Shown: positions 43,512 through 52,418, counted from the stretch's first letter. The stretch: DNA of 64,000 nucleotides from an uncultured Clostridia bacterium (GCA_944412445.1 CALYBJ010000003.1:26150-90149); one strand, 5' to 3'. Program-made: numbers and translations. Notes: generated by a model from the letters alone, not told the origin.

Positions 43512-44873
43512 GTGTCTGATATAGCGGCAATCGCCACGCCGAACGCTTCCGGCGGAATAGGCGTTATAAGAATTTCCGGAGAAAACGCAATAGAAATTGC
43601 GGACAGGGTTTTCCGTTCCCTTTCGGGTAAAAAGCTTTCCGATATAAAGGGATATACGGCGCTTTACGGCGGCATTTACGACGGCGATGAAAAGCTTGAC
43701 GAGGGAGTCGCACTTGTTTACAGGGCACCGAAAAGCTATACCGGGGAAAATGTGGCTGAGATATCATGTCACGGAGGACTTTACGTTACGGGGCGTGTTT
43801 TAAGAACGGTGCTTAAAAACGGAGCCGTTCCGGCAGGTCCGGGAGAGTTTACGAAAAGAGCCTTTATAAACGGAAAAATTGATTTGGCTGAAGCGGAAGC
43901 GGTAATGAACATAATTTCATCCCACGGACAGCAGTCACTGAACGCGGCACTTAATACTCTTGAGGGCAAGCTCAGCGGACAGATAAGAGATATAACCTCT
44001 TCCCTTGCCAACGCTTCGGCGGCAATCGCCGTGTGGACCGATGACCCGGACGAAGATGTTCCGGAGGCTCATGAGAAAAATGTTAAAAATACAATTTGCG
44101 GAGCTTTGGAAAGGCTTAACCGTATAATAGAAAATTTCGACAACGGACAGGCTGTAACCGAAGGCGTAAACACCGTAATATGCGGCCATCCCAATGTGGG
44201 AAAATCAACTCTTATGAATCTTCTTACAGGCTATGACCGTTCAATAGTAACATCGGTGGCGGGAACTACAAGAGATATTGTGGAGGAAACCGTCCGTATA
44301 GGAGATATTGTTCTTCATCTTGCCGATACAGCCGGAATAAGGGAAAGCGACGATATTGTAGAATCCATAGGAATAGACAGAACCCTTAAAAAAATCCGCA
44401 ACTCCGATTTGATACTTGCCGTTTTTGACGGCTCGGAAAGTCTTACAAAGGAAGATATTTCTCTTTTAGAAAAGTGCAAAAGCAGAAGAGCCGTTGCGGT
44501 TATAAATAAAAGCGACCTTGATACGGTAATCGACATAAAAAAAATCAGTGAATATATCCCGTGGGTTGTTCAGCTTTCCGCTTCAACGGGAGAGGGTGCC
44601 GAGGGGCTTCGTATTGCCCTTGAAAAGCTTCTGGGCACAAAGGAGCTTGACACATCTTCCGGAATGCTTGCAAACGAAAGGCAGAGAATGTGCTGTGAAA
44701 AAGCGGCGGAGTCTTTAGAGGAAGCCCTTGGGGGAATTGACGCCGGAATAACTCTTGACGCAGTAAATGTAAGCATTGACTATGCCATAGAGCAGCTTTT
44801 GGAGCTTACGGGAGAAAAGGCAAGAGAAGCGGTAGTTAACGAAATCTTTTCAAAATTCTGTGTAGGCAAGTGA
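43512..44873 (+). CDS. mnmE: tRNA modification GTPase MnmE
   Basis: A 453-residue GTPase that starts at GTG with AAAGGAAA upstream. The N-terminal folate-binding domain (IAAIATPNASGGIGVIRISG) and ISCHGGLYVTGRVL are followed by the G domain in the helical domain: GHPNVGKST (P-loop, about 221-229), GTTRD, DTAG and NKSD. The last residues are FCVGK, matching the essential C-terminal FC(I/V)GK. It works with MnmG. It is followed 4 bp later by tadA, another wobble-modifying enzyme, so this is a tRNA-wobble operon. Confidence 0.97.
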   Translation: MSDIAAIATPNASGGIGVIRISGENAIEIADRVFRSLSGKKLSDIKGYTALYGGIYDGDEKLDEGVALVYRAPKSYTGENVAEISCHGGLYVTGRVLRTVLKNGAVPAGPGEFTKRAFINGKIDLAEAEAVMNIISSHGQQSLNAALNTLEGKLSGQIRDITSSLANASAAIAVWTDDPDEDVPEAHEKNVKNTICGALERLNRIIENFDNGQAVTEGVNTVICGHPNVGKSTLMNLLTGYDRSIVTSVAGTTRDIVEETVRIGDIVLHLADTAGIRESDDIVESIGIDRTLKKIRNSDLILAVFDGSESLTKEDISLLEKCKSRRAVAVINKSDLDTVIDIKKISEYIPWVVQLSASTGEGAEGLRIALEKLLGTKELDTSSGMLANERQRMCCEKAAESLEEALGGIDAGITLDAVNVSIDYAIEQLLELTGEKAREAVVNEIFSKFCVGK

Positions 44874-44877
44874 TATT

Positions 44878-45324
44878 ATGACTTCAAGAGAGCTTATGAC
44901 CCGTGCCGTAAAGCTTGCGAGAGAAGCGGGAGAACAGGGAGAGGTTCCCGTAGGTGCCGTAATAGCGAAAAACGGAGAAATAATCGCTGAGGGTAAAAAC
45001 ACAAGGGAAAGGGACAAAAACGCCCTGGGACACGCTGAAATAAACGCAATAAACAATGCCTGCAAATCACTGGGAAGCTGGCGTTTAAGGGGCTGTGTAA
45101 TGTATGTAACTCTTGAGCCCTGCCCCATGTGTGCAGGAGCCATAATAAACTCAAGAATAGATAAGGTAGTTTACGGAGCGTACGACCTGAAAGCCGGCTC
45201 GGCAGATTCCGTTATAAACCTTTTTTCGTATCCGTATAACCATAAGCCGGAAATTCAGGCAGGCTTTATGGAAAACGAATGTAAAGAGCTGCTTACGGAA
45301 TTTTTTAAAAAACTGCGCCCGTGA
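44878..45324 (+). CDS. tadA: tRNA adenosine(34) deaminase TadA
   Basis: A 148-residue zinc deaminase that converts A34 to inosine in tRNA-Arg(ACG). The active site is visible: HAEINAI with the zinc His and catalytic Glu near 54-56, and PCPMCAGAII near 84-93. Placing it with mnmG-mnmE groups three wobble-base enzymes. Confidence 0.95.
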   Translation: MTSRELMTRAVKLAREAGEQGEVPVGAVIAKNGEIIAEGKNTRERDKNALGHAEINAINNACKSLGSWRLRGCVMYVTLEPCPMCAGAIINSRIDKVVYGAYDLKAGSADSVINLFSYPYNHKPEIQAGFMENECKELLTEFFKKLRP

Positions 45325-45328
45325 CAAA

Positions 45329-45601
45329 TCAGAAAATCAGGGCGTTTGCGATAAGTGTTGCGGCGGAGCCTGCGAAAGCCGAAAGAGCCAGCAGCAGAAT
45401 ATTTTTTATTTTGCTGTTTTTTTGAGCCTGACGGCTTTTAGGGGGAGAGCCTGCGGCGGAAACAACGGAATTTGCCTTTTCACGAAGCTTGCCGTCGGAA
45501 ATCCCGTAGTATTTAGGATTCACAAAAAACAGCGCCCTTTCAAAATAATCGCAGCCTGTTTCCGCAACCTCTACAACCTGTCTGTTAACACCTTTAATCA
45601 T
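45329..45601 (-). CDS. Small tail-anchored protein, unknown
   Basis: A 90-residue protein; ATG 45601 is chosen because AAGGTG lies 6 bases upstream. The first 55 residues (VNRQVVEVAETGCDYFERALFFVNPKYYG read as two overlapping parts) are soluble, then a Ser/Lys linker and one C-terminal helix (NILLLALSAFAGSAATLIAN). This resembles small clostridial proteins with a single C-terminal anchor. I recognise no function. It runs convergent to tadA with a 4 bp gap. Confidence 0.6.
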   Translation of the reverse strand: MIKGVNRQVVEVAETGCDYFERALFFVNPKYYGISDGKLREKANSVVSAAGSPPKSRQAQKNSKIKNILLLALSAFAGSAATLIANALIF

Positions 45602-45766
45602 AAAAAACACCTTCAAAAAATCATGATATTTCTATTTTTTCACAATGACAGCCGAATATGCGGAAGCTGTATTATATCTCCTTGTAAAAAACATACAAAA
45701 GCAAAAACAGGCGTATATTGGCAAAAACATTGCAAGTTTATTATACTCTTTGTATAACAGCATTTA

Positions 45767-45862
45767 TGTTCAAAACTGTTCAAAACCCTGTTCAAAATGT
45801 TGATAACTCCTTGAAAAACTGAGGTTAAAAACATGAATTGTCCTTTTTTGACATGTTCAAAA
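45767..45862. repeat. Four copies of TGTTCAAAA
   Basis: Exact copies start at 45767, 45777, 45789 and 45854. The first three are 10 and 12 bp apart, all in one direction. The fourth sits in a small palindrome, TTTTGA-CATGT-TCAAAA (45845-45861). This is the pattern of a regulator-binding array. Confidence 0.7.
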
Positions 45863-45906
45863 CTTATTTTAAGGAAAAATCTTGTATACAAAAAGTTGTA
45901 GTCATT

Positions 45907-45934
45907 TTGCGGTTTATACTTTTTGGAGTAAAAT
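45907..45934 (+). promoter_or_regulatory. Promoter of the Ogg-type glycosylase gene
   Basis: TTGCGG (45907-45912), 16 bp, TAAAAT (45929-45934). Confidence 0.5.
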
Positions 45935-46026
45935 TAATACAAAATTTCAGGGGCTGTTTTGTATGTATTTTACAATAATTATTATGCCTTTTCGGAACAA
46001 TATTTCGGAGGAAAGGAATCGGAAAA

Positions 46027-46851
46027 ATGTTTGTTGAAAGTGCCGAAACTTTTATAGAGGTAACAGGAGCCGGAAGCATAAATCTCGGCGTTACCCTTGA
46101 CTGCGGACAGGCCTTCCGCTGGAAGAAAAACGATGACGATTCCTGGACGGGAGTTGTAAGAGGAATTGAAACGACCGTAAAGGAAACTCAGGATGGCCTG
46201 CGTTTTTACGGTATAACGAAAAAGCAGTTTGAAGACATATTTTTTGATTATTTTGATTTCGGAAGAGATTATGACAGGGTTCTTAAAGCTTTAAGCCGTG
46301 ACGAAACAATGGATTTTGCCGTTAAAAAGTACGGAACAATCAGAATTTTAAGGCAGGAGCCATGGGAAGCGCTTTGCTCCTTTATTTTTTCAGCCTGTAA
46401 CAATATTCCCAGAATAAAGGGAATTATTGAAAGGTTTTCGGAGAACTTCGGAGAAAAAACAAAAACATCTTATACTTTTCCCACTGCTGAAAAAACAGCG
46501 TCTTTAACCCTTGATGATTTATCGGTGCTCCGTGCCGGCTTCAGGGCGCCGTATGTGCTTAACGCCGCGAAAGCCGTAGCTTCGGGAGAAATCAATTTAA
46601 GCGCTCTTTATTATAAAAATCTTGAGGAGTGCGAAAAGGAGCTTATGACTCTTCAGGGGGTGGGCAAAAAAGTTGCCGACTGTACGCTTCTTTTCGGTTT
46701 GGGTCACGCCGAGGCTTTTCCCGTTGACAGACATATAAAAAGAATCTGTGAAAAACTTTATCCCGCAGGACTGCCCGAATACATGAAAGGCGTTGAGGGC
46801 ATAGCTCAGCAGTATATGTTCCATGTTCAGAGAATGGGGGACATTAATTAA
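46027..46851 (+). CDS. 8-oxoguanine DNA glycosylase (OGG1-type HhH-GPD)
   Basis: A 274-residue base-excision enzyme. The N-terminal domain has DCGQAFRWKK, typical of OGG1. The HhH-GPD core shows LQGVGKKVADCTLLFGLGH, where the lysine just before VADC matches the catalytic Lys of OGG1, and FPVDRHIKRI with the catalytic Asp. The lysine makes this a bifunctional glycosylase/lyase rather than an AlkA-type enzyme. It removes oxidised guanine. It is monocistronic and ends at a terminator shared with the CD1247-like gene. Confidence 0.88.
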   Translation: MFVESAETFIEVTGAGSINLGVTLDCGQAFRWKKNDDDSWTGVVRGIETTVKETQDGLRFYGITKKQFEDIFFDYFDFGRDYDRVLKALSRDETMDFAVKKYGTIRILRQEPWEALCSFIFSACNNIPRIKGIIERFSENFGEKTKTSYTFPTAEKTASLTLDDLSVLRAGFRAPYVLNAAKAVASGEINLSALYYKNLEECEKELMTLQGVGKKVADCTLLFGLGHAEAFPVDRHIKRICEKLYPAGLPEYMKGVEGIAQQYMFHVQRMGDIN

Positions 46852-46863
46852 ATTCCATACAAA

Positions 46864-46891
46864 AAAGGACTGCCTTGCAAGACAGTCCTTT
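46864..46891. terminator. Shared terminator of convergent genes
   Basis: AAAGGACTG / CAGTCCTTT stem with A/T-rich flanks on both sides, so active on both strands. Confidence 0.8.
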
Positions 46892-46911
46892 AATGTTTCT
46901 GTTAAATTGTA

Positions 46912-47361
46912 TTAATCTTCGTCTTCGTCTTCGTCGTCTTCGATTTCGATTTCGTCGATTACATATCCGCATTCGGGACAGGTAAGAGGCTCGTCGTCGT
47001 CAAGAGCGCTTTCGTCAAAGTAAAATACATTGCCGCAATCGGGACATTCGATTTCGTAAAGATCATCGTCGTCGTCCTCAAAATCATAGTCGCCGCAGCC
47101 CTCGCAGCCTTCGCAGTCATCGTAAACATAATCCTCAAGATCGGCAAGATCCGCGTCAACAGCGTCAAGGCGCTCCTCAACATCGTCAAAGCTGTCCTGG
47201 ATTACGGCGATTTCGTCTTCTGCGTCTTCAACTGACAGCGCAAGATCGTCGATAATGTCAACAAGAGCGTTGATGATCTTTGTTTCCTTTTTATCCTGGT
47301 CAAGATCCATGCCCTCAATAAGACCTTTTATATATGCCGCTTTTTCAGTAAGTGTCATCAT
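46912..47361 (-). CDS. CD1247-type acidic zinc-ribbon protein
   Basis: A 149-residue, very acidic protein. Residues 1-50 (MTLTEKAAYIKGLIEGMDLD) match the N-terminal domain of the clostridial CD1247 family. It is followed by an acidic coiled coil, a CEGCEGCGDYD motif and a zinc ribbon (CPDCGNVFYF ... CPECGYVI). The last ten residues are nearly all Asp and Glu. The role is unknown. It lies 63 bp behind efp in the same direction and may share its transcript. Confidence 0.8.
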   Translation of the reverse strand: MMTLTEKAAYIKGLIEGMDLDQDKKETKIINALVDIIDDLALSVEDAEDEIAVIQDSFDDVEERLDAVDADLADLEDYVYDDCEGCEGCGDYDFEDDDDDLYEIECPDCGNVFYFDESALDDDEPLTCPECGYVIDEIEIEDDEDEDED

Positions 47362-47424
47362 AAAAAACCTCCTGTTATATATTATAACAATAATCGGTGA
47401 AAAATTCTTTCATCAAAAGAGAAA

Positions 47425-47982
47425 TCAGGCTCTTGACATATATTCGCCCGTACGGGTGTCAACCTGGATCATTTCGCCTTCGTCGATGAACAGGGGAACC
47501 TTAATTTCAACGCCTGTTTCAAGAGTTGCGGGCTTGAGAGTGTTTGTAGCAGTATCACCCTTGAAGCCGGGGTCTGTTTTTGTAACCTGAAGAGTTACGA
47601 AGTTGGGAGGCTCTACTCCGAAAACCTTGCCCTTGTAGGAAAGAATACGGCAAACCATATTTTCCTTAACGAATTTGAAGTTGTCGCTTAAATCGGAGCC
47701 GTTGATGGGTATAAGCTCATAAGATTCGGGATCCATAAAGTAGTAAAGGTCGCCGTCGTTATATGAATACTCCATCTCTTTTCTCTCAATGAAAGCAGTA
47801 GGGAATTTGGCGGTGGGATTGTAGCTCTTTTCAACTACTGCGCCTGTAAGAACATTTTTTGTTTTAGTGCGGACAAAAGCGGCGCCCTTACCGGGCTTAA
47901 CATGCTGAAATTCTACAACCTGGAGAACATTGCCGTCCTCTTCAAAGGTTACGCCGTTTCTGAAATCACCAGCAGAAATCAT
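47425..47982 (-). CDS. efp: Elongation factor P
   Basis: A 185-residue EF-P with the three expected beta domains. The tip loop of domain I reads [16 protein letters not shown], so the modified position is a lysine (K at about 32). NLLTG-like [14 protein letters not shown] and the C-terminal [21 protein letters not shown] motif are present. EF-P relieves stalling at proline runs. An M24 aminopeptidase is encoded upstream in the same direction. Confidence 0.97.
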   Translation of the reverse strand: MISAGDFRNGVTFEEDGNVLQVVEFQHVKPGKGAAFVRTKTKNVLTGAVVEKSYNPTAKFPTAFIERKEMEYSYNDGDLYYFMDPESYELIPINGSDLSDNFKFVKENMVCRILSYKGKVFGVEPPNFVTLQVTKTDPGFKGDTATNTLKPATLETGVEIKVPLFIDEGEMIQVDTRTGEYMSRA

Positions 47983-48017
47983 AATTTATTCCTCCGTAAT
48001 AATATCTTAACAATAAT

Positions 48018-48046
48018 AATATAGTATATTTCTTAATATTTTTCAA
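48018..48046 (-). promoter_or_regulatory. Promoter of efp
   Basis: On the minus strand TTGAAA (48041-48046), 17 bp, TATATT (48018-48023). Confidence 0.7.
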
Positions 48047-48105
48047 GTGTTTTTTATAACTATTCTCATTGCGCCTTTACTTTTTAACGGCGTAATGATA
48101 AAAAA

Positions 48106-49176
48106 TTAAAGGATAATAAGGCTTTTTTCGGCGGCGGTAAGGTTTTCGCAGCCTGTGTCCGTAATGTACGCCATATCCTCAATTCTTACTCCGAATCTGC
48201 CCGGAAGATATATGCCCGGTTCAACCGTTACCACGTTTCCCGTTTCAAGAATCATTTTGGATTTAGGTGAAAGGTTCGGCAGCTCGTGTATCTCAAGTCC
48301 CACACCGTGTCCGGTGCTGTGTCCGAAGGCTGAGCCGTATCCGGCTTTTTCGATAACGTCCCTGGCGGCTTTGTCCCCGTGGGCGCAGGGAAGTCCCGCC
48401 TTTAATACGGAAAGAGCGGCTTTCTGAGCCTTTAAAACAGTTTCATAAACCTCTTTTTGCTCATCACTTGCATAACCCACAGCCACCGTTCTCGTCATAT
48501 CGCTGTGACAGCCGTTAGTGACGGTGCCGAAGTCCATGGTTATAAAATCGCCCTCCTGAACTTCCTTGTCCGTGGGAACTCCGTGAGGCATTGATGAATT
48601 GACGCCGCTTACGGCGATTGTTTCAAAGGACAGCGCCTCGCCTCCGTTTCTGAGCATAAAGTAGTCAAGCTCAAGCTGGATTTCCTTTTCGGTTCTGCCT
48701 TTCTTAATAAAATTCAGAATATGAAGAAATCCTTTTTCCGCTATTGCCTGGGCTTCCTTCATGCTTTTGACCTCAGCTTCGCTTTTTTTCATTCTTAATA
48801 TGCTTATGGCTGTGTCAAGAGCCGAATCGCATATAAATTCAAAATCCTTTAAGCTTTCGTTGTCTTTTATTCTGCCGAACTGCGCCAGGGTAATTCCCGA
48901 AGCCTCAAGTGCTACGGTTTTTACCTGTCTTTCATTAAGGTAATCCCTGATCTGGGCAAATACATTTATTCCCTCGGCAGTATCACAGCATTTTATTGCT
49001 TTCCGGGCGGCTTCAATGTAACGGCTGTCGGTAAAAAATATACTGCCCTTTCTTGTTACAAGAAGAAAACCGTCCGACGAAGGAAATCCGGTAAAATATC
49101 TTCTGTTGCAGGGCGTAATTATAAGCGCCGCGTCAATGCTTTGAGGCAAAAGCTCCGTAAGCTTTTCAATATTCAT
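48106..49176 (-). CDS. M24 family Xaa-Pro aminopeptidase/dipeptidase
   Basis: A 356-residue metallopeptidase. The creatinase-like N-terminal domain (ALIITPCNRRYFTGFPSSDG) precedes the pita-bread catalytic domain. The five metal ligands are visible: D in TMDFGTVTNG, D in CHSDMTRTV, H in FGHSTGHGVG, E in TVEPGIY and E in VRIEDMAY. It cleaves peptides next to proline. It neighbours efp, as in many Firmicutes. Confidence 0.93.
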   Translation of the reverse strand: MNIEKLTELLPQSIDAALIITPCNRRYFTGFPSSDGFLLVTRKGSIFFTDSRYIEAARKAIKCCDTAEGINVFAQIRDYLNERQVKTVALEASGITLAQFGRIKDNESLKDFEFICDSALDTAISILRMKKSEAEVKSMKEAQAIAEKGFLHILNFIKKGRTEKEIQLELDYFMLRNGGEALSFETIAVSGVNSSMPHGVPTDKEVQEGDFITMDFGTVTNGCHSDMTRTVAVGYASDEQKEVYETVLKAQKAALSVLKAGLPCAHGDKAARDVIEKAGYGSAFGHSTGHGVGLEIHELPNLSPKSKMILETGNVVTVEPGIYLPGRFGVRIEDMAYITDTGCENLTAAEKSLIIL

Positions 49177-49190
49177 AATATCACCCCAAT

Positions 49191-49222
49191 GAAAAAATCA
49201 AGCGGGCTCATAAAGAACCCGC
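49191..49222 (-). terminator. Terminator of rpsU
   Basis: On the minus strand a GCGGG / CCCGC stem with flanking pairs is followed by TTGATTTTTTC. Confidence 0.75.
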
Positions 49223-49229
49223 CTTAAAA

Positions 49230-49406
49230 TTACTTATATTTGCGTTTGCGAGCAGCCTCGGACTTTTTCTTTCTTGCTACTGAAGGCTTCTCATAGTGTT
49301 CTCTTTTGCGAACTTCCTGAATAATTCCGTCGCGTGAAGTCTGGCGCTTAAAGCGTCTGAGAGCGCTGTCCAAGGATTCATTTTCTTTAACTTTAATCTG
49401 GCTCAT
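49230..49406 (-). CDS. rpsU: 30S ribosomal protein S21
   Basis: A 58-residue protein. The translation begins [20 protein letters not shown] and ends with a basic tail ([16 protein letters not shown]), the normal S21 layout and length. It binds the 30S platform near the 3' end of 16S rRNA. GGAGGG lies 7 bases before the ATG. It has its own consensus promoter and a terminator. Confidence 0.97.
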   Translation of the reverse strand: MSQIKVKENESLDSALRRFKRQTSRDGIIQEVRKREHYEKPSVARKKKSEAARKRKYK

Positions 49407-49477
49407 AATATTCCCTCCCTCCGCATATTACCGCAGGGCTTATAATCAATCTGTTGTACCGCAATTGATACTATGCT

Positions 49478-49506
49478 ATTATACATTAATGATAATTTTA
49501 TGTCAA
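49478..49506 (-). promoter_or_regulatory. Promoter of rpsU
   Basis: On the minus strand consensus TTGACA (49501-49506), 17 bp, TATAAT (49478-49483). Confidence 0.9.
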
Positions 49507-49652
49507 TAGATTTGCAGACGATTTTTTTAATAATTTGTCGTTTTTTTATGGGATTTATTATTTTTTTCGTAAGTTATTTAAGCTTCTCCCTATAACGCTC
49601 TTAAAAAAAGAGATAAACCTTTAATTAATTGATTTCCGCCGATTTTATTTTC

Positions 49653-49680
49653 TTGATTTTTAATATAATTAATGTATAAT
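49653..49680 (+). promoter_or_regulatory. Promoter of the murL-like gene
   Basis: TTGATT (49653-49658), 16 bp, TATAAT (49675-49680). The region 49507-49652 is AT-rich with nothing else I can name. Confidence 0.7.
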
Positions 49681-49708
49681 GAAAGTATTATATACAGTGG
49701 TGATTTTT

Positions 49709-51097
49709 ATGAATGATATGTCTTTTGACAGCTTGAGAAAAAAGTTTCCCGTCTTTAAATACAAATCCTACTCTCTGACAAGGGACGAAAGCAATATTTA
49801 TATAAGCTATGATTTTGAAACGGAAAATCTTGCGTCCTTCAAGCCCGAAATCAGAATTGATATAAGCAATCTTACCCTTGTGAACGGCTTTGACTTTCCG
49901 GCAGGCAGAGATATTGTATTTCTTTTGGGTATGGTGGAGGCCGTAAGCTATCTTAAAGCCGCCTGTTCACCCCTTTTAAAGGTTCAGTGCGGCTGTCTTG
50001 GGGAAGATGAAAAAATCTGGTGGAAAAAGCTTTACTACAACGGTCTGGGAGAGTTTTTTTACAGAAATAAAATAAATGTGTCCTTTGATGATTTTCTTAC
50101 AATAGAAGCGGACTCCGAAACAGCAGAAAACAGGGATTTTCAGGCTGTTATTACACCGGGCAGATCGGTGGTTCCCGTGGGAGGCGGCAAGGATTCTGCG
50201 GTTACTGCGGAGCTTGTTAAAAGGAATCATTCCGACATACTGTTTTTAACGGTAAACTCTCAGCAGGCGAGAACCGACACGGTTTTAAGCGCCGGATACA
50301 CCGAAAACGATATAATAAAAACATACAGAAAAATTTCTCCGGAGCTTCTGGAGCTTAACAAACAGGGCTTTTTAAACGGTCATACGCCGTTTTCTGCGAT
50401 TGTGGCGTTTTTGTCCTGCTACTGCGCTTATATTACCGGCTCGGAAAACATAATTCTTTCCAACGAGTCCAGCGCCAACGAATCCAATATTCGGGGACTT
50501 TCTGTAAATCATCAGTATTCAAAATCCTATGAGTTTGAAAAGGATTTTACCTCGTATATCGGCTCCCGAATAACAGATAAAATCCGTTATTTCAGCATAT
50601 TAAGACCTTTTAACGAGCTTCAGATTGCAAAGGAATTCTGCCGTCATGAGAATTATCTTTTTAAGTTCAGAAGCTGCAACGCCGGAAGCAAACAAAATAA
50701 ATGGTGCTGCAAATGCCCGAAATGCCTGTTTGTATTCTGTATGCTTTCCGCTTTTTTAAGCCTTGAAAAGCTTACGGAGGTTTTCGGGGAAAATCTCCTT
50801 GACAAAAAGGAAATGGAAAATGACTTTAAAGGACTTTCGGGACTTTCTCCGGTAAAGCCCTTTGAATGTGTAGGCACGGCAGAGGAATTAAAATACGCTC
50901 TGTCCCTTTGCTCGGAAAAACTTATAAAAGAGGGCAAACAGCTTCCCTGTCTTTTAAAGCTGTTCCGGGAAAGCTTTGATACTGATAAAATTTTAAAAGA
51001 AAATGTTTTAAATGAATTTAACGGGGAACATAACATACCTTATGAGTTTTTAAAGGATATAAACGAAATGTACGAATATGTAAGAGGTGAAAAGTAA
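49709..51097 (+). CDS. murL: MurL-like UDP-MurNAc-L-Ala-L-Glu epimerase
   Basis: A 462-residue protein; ATG 49709 is used (GGTGAT upstream), since an earlier ATG at 49679 overlaps the -10 box. Residues 1-145 are a distinct N-terminal domain. The C-terminal part opens with a PP-loop, PVGGGKDSAVTAEL (156-169), which binds ATP, followed by SNESSANESN and a cysteine set (CNAG ... WCCKCPKC) near 325-340. This fits MurL, the ATP-dependent enzyme found in Xanthomonas that flips terminal L-Glu to D-Glu on UDP-MurNAc-L-Ala-L-Glu. The strongest support is the next gene, a MurD homologue 2 bp downstream, matching the murD2-murL pairing. I infer the function from this pair and the PP-loop. Confidence 0.72.
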   Translation: MNDMSFDSLRKKFPVFKYKSYSLTRDESNIYISYDFETENLASFKPEIRIDISNLTLVNGFDFPAGRDIVFLLGMVEAVSYLKAACSPLLKVQCGCLGEDEKIWWKKLYYNGLGEFFYRNKINVSFDDFLTIEADSETAENRDFQAVITPGRSVVPVGGGKDSAVTAELVKRNHSDILFLTVNSQQARTDTVLSAGYTENDIIKTYRKISPELLELNKQGFLNGHTPFSAIVAFLSCYCAYITGSENIILSNESSANESNIRGLSVNHQYSKSYEFEKDFTSYIGSRITDKIRYFSILRPFNELQIAKEFCRHENYLFKFRSCNAGSKQNKWCCKCPKCLFVFCMLSAFLSLEKLTEVFGENLLDKKEMENDFKGLSGLSPVKPFECVGTAEELKYALSLCSEKLIKEGKQLPCLLKLFRESFDTDKILKENVLNEFNGEHNIPYEFLKDINEMYEYVRGEK

Positions 51098-51099
51098 AA

Positions 51100-52401
51100 G
51101 TGTCCGCTGAAAATCTCGCAAACTATATCAAAGATAAAAAAATACTGATTTTAGGCTTCGGAAGAGAGGGCAAGTCAACCTACAATTTTATAAGAAAATA
51201 TCTTCCCCGGAAGCATCTGACAATAGGTGATAAAAACACCGTAACATTAAATGATGAAAATGTTTCCTTTGACTGCGGAGAGGATTACCTTGAGCATTTA
51301 GGGGAATACGATCTTGTTTTTAAAAGTCCCGGAATACCCTTTATGGGCGTTTCATATCCTGATACAACGGAAATCACCTGTCAGACGGATATGTTTTTAA
51401 GGTTTGCGGACTGTACGGTGGTGGGAATAACAGGCACAAAGGGAAAAACAACCACCTCTACGCTTATTTTCAGAATGTTAAAGGAGGCCGGGCTTGACGC
51501 CTGTCTTATAGGCAATATCGGAGTGCCTGTTTTCGACGATATAAACAAGGACAAAAACGCCGTTGCTGTTATTGAAATGTCATCTCACCAGCTGGAATTT
51601 ACAAGAACCTCGCCTCATGTGGCAGTGCTTACAAATGTTTACGAGGAGCATCTGGACCATTATGAGGAAGGCTTTAAGGGCTATGTAAACGCCAAGCTCA
51701 ACATTGTAAAAAATCAAACCGAAAAGGATTTCTTTATTTATAACGGAACCCAGGGAATCTCCGAATATATTGACGAAAAGAAAATAAAATCAAAATGTAT
51801 AAAGGTTTACGCAGAGCCTGACGAGTTTGTGTCTTCCCTTGCCGCCCTTAACAACAACCTTAAAGGTAAGCATAACAGACAGGATATAGGCTTTGCGGCA
51901 GCTGCGGCAAAATGTATGGGAGCATCGGAGGACGCAATAAGAGCCGCCGTTGAGAAATTTCCGGGAATCCCTAACAGAATGGAGTTTTTCGGCACTTTCG
52001 GAGGCGTTGACTACTACAACGACTCAATAGCCACCATTCCCGAAGCGGTGCTTTGCGCCGTGGAAGCCATAGGAAATGTGGGAACACTTATTATCGGAGG
52101 TCTTGACAGAGGAATAGACTACGAAGATTTTGAAAATCAGTTAAGACTGCTTGATATTGACAATATTGTGTGTCTTCCGGAAACAGGTCATAAAATAGGG
52201 GACGCTCTTTTGAAAAAGGGCTGTAAGGCTCATATCGAAAAGGTGAGAGATCTGCCCGAAGGGGTAAAATTCGCCGTAAGCAATACAAAACAGGGAAAAG
52301 CCTGTATAATGTCACCGGCGGCGGCAAGCTATAACGTTTACCGTGATTTCGAGGAAAAAGGAAACCACTTTAAACAGCTTGTAATGAATATGACAAAATA
52401 A
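51100..52401 (+). CDS. murD2: MurD-type Mur ligase, probably MurD2 (adds L-Glu)
   Basis: A 433-residue Mur ligase with a GTG start. Domain 1 binds UDP (LILGFGREGKSTYNFI). The ATP loop is GITGTKGKTTTSTLIF (about 110-125). Further motifs are IEMSSHQLEF, NVYEEHLDHYE and PNRMEFFG, with the final domain at IIGGLDRGIDYEDF. It is MurD-like, adding glutamate to UDP-MurNAc-L-Ala. Coupling with the MurL-like gene suggests it uses L-Glu (MurD2) rather than D-Glu. A second, standard murD may exist elsewhere in the genome. Confidence 0.8.
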   Translation: MSAENLANYIKDKKILILGFGREGKSTYNFIRKYLPRKHLTIGDKNTVTLNDENVSFDCGEDYLEHLGEYDLVFKSPGIPFMGVSYPDTTEITCQTDMFLRFADCTVVGITGTKGKTTTSTLIFRMLKEAGLDACLIGNIGVPVFDDINKDKNAVAVIEMSSHQLEFTRTSPHVAVLTNVYEEHLDHYEEGFKGYVNAKLNIVKNQTEKDFFIYNGTQGISEYIDEKKIKSKCIKVYAEPDEFVSSLAALNNNLKGKHNRQDIGFAAAAAKCMGASEDAIRAAVEKFPGIPNRMEFFGTFGGVDYYNDSIATIPEAVLCAVEAIGNVGTLIIGGLDRGIDYEDFENQLRLLDIDNIVCLPETGHKIGDALLKKGCKAHIEKVRDLPEGVKFAVSNTKQGKACIMSPAAASYNVYRDFEEKGNHFKQLVMNMTK

Positions 52402-52418
52402 AAAATTAATAACTAAAT

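Larger units (their letters stand above)
45602..46026. other. Intergenic region with repeats and a promoter, no gene
   Basis: A 425 bp spacer between divergent genes. It holds the TGTTCAAAA repeats and the promoter of the glycosylase gene, listed separately. No reading frame with a ribosome site is seen. Confidence 0.6.

Noticed and set aside
45602..46026. Possible replication origin (repeats, AT-rich, near mnmE/mnmG and the wider parB region)
   Set aside because: No dnaA or dnaN is present and no TTATCCACA-type DnaA boxes were seen; the repeats are TGTTCAAAA only.
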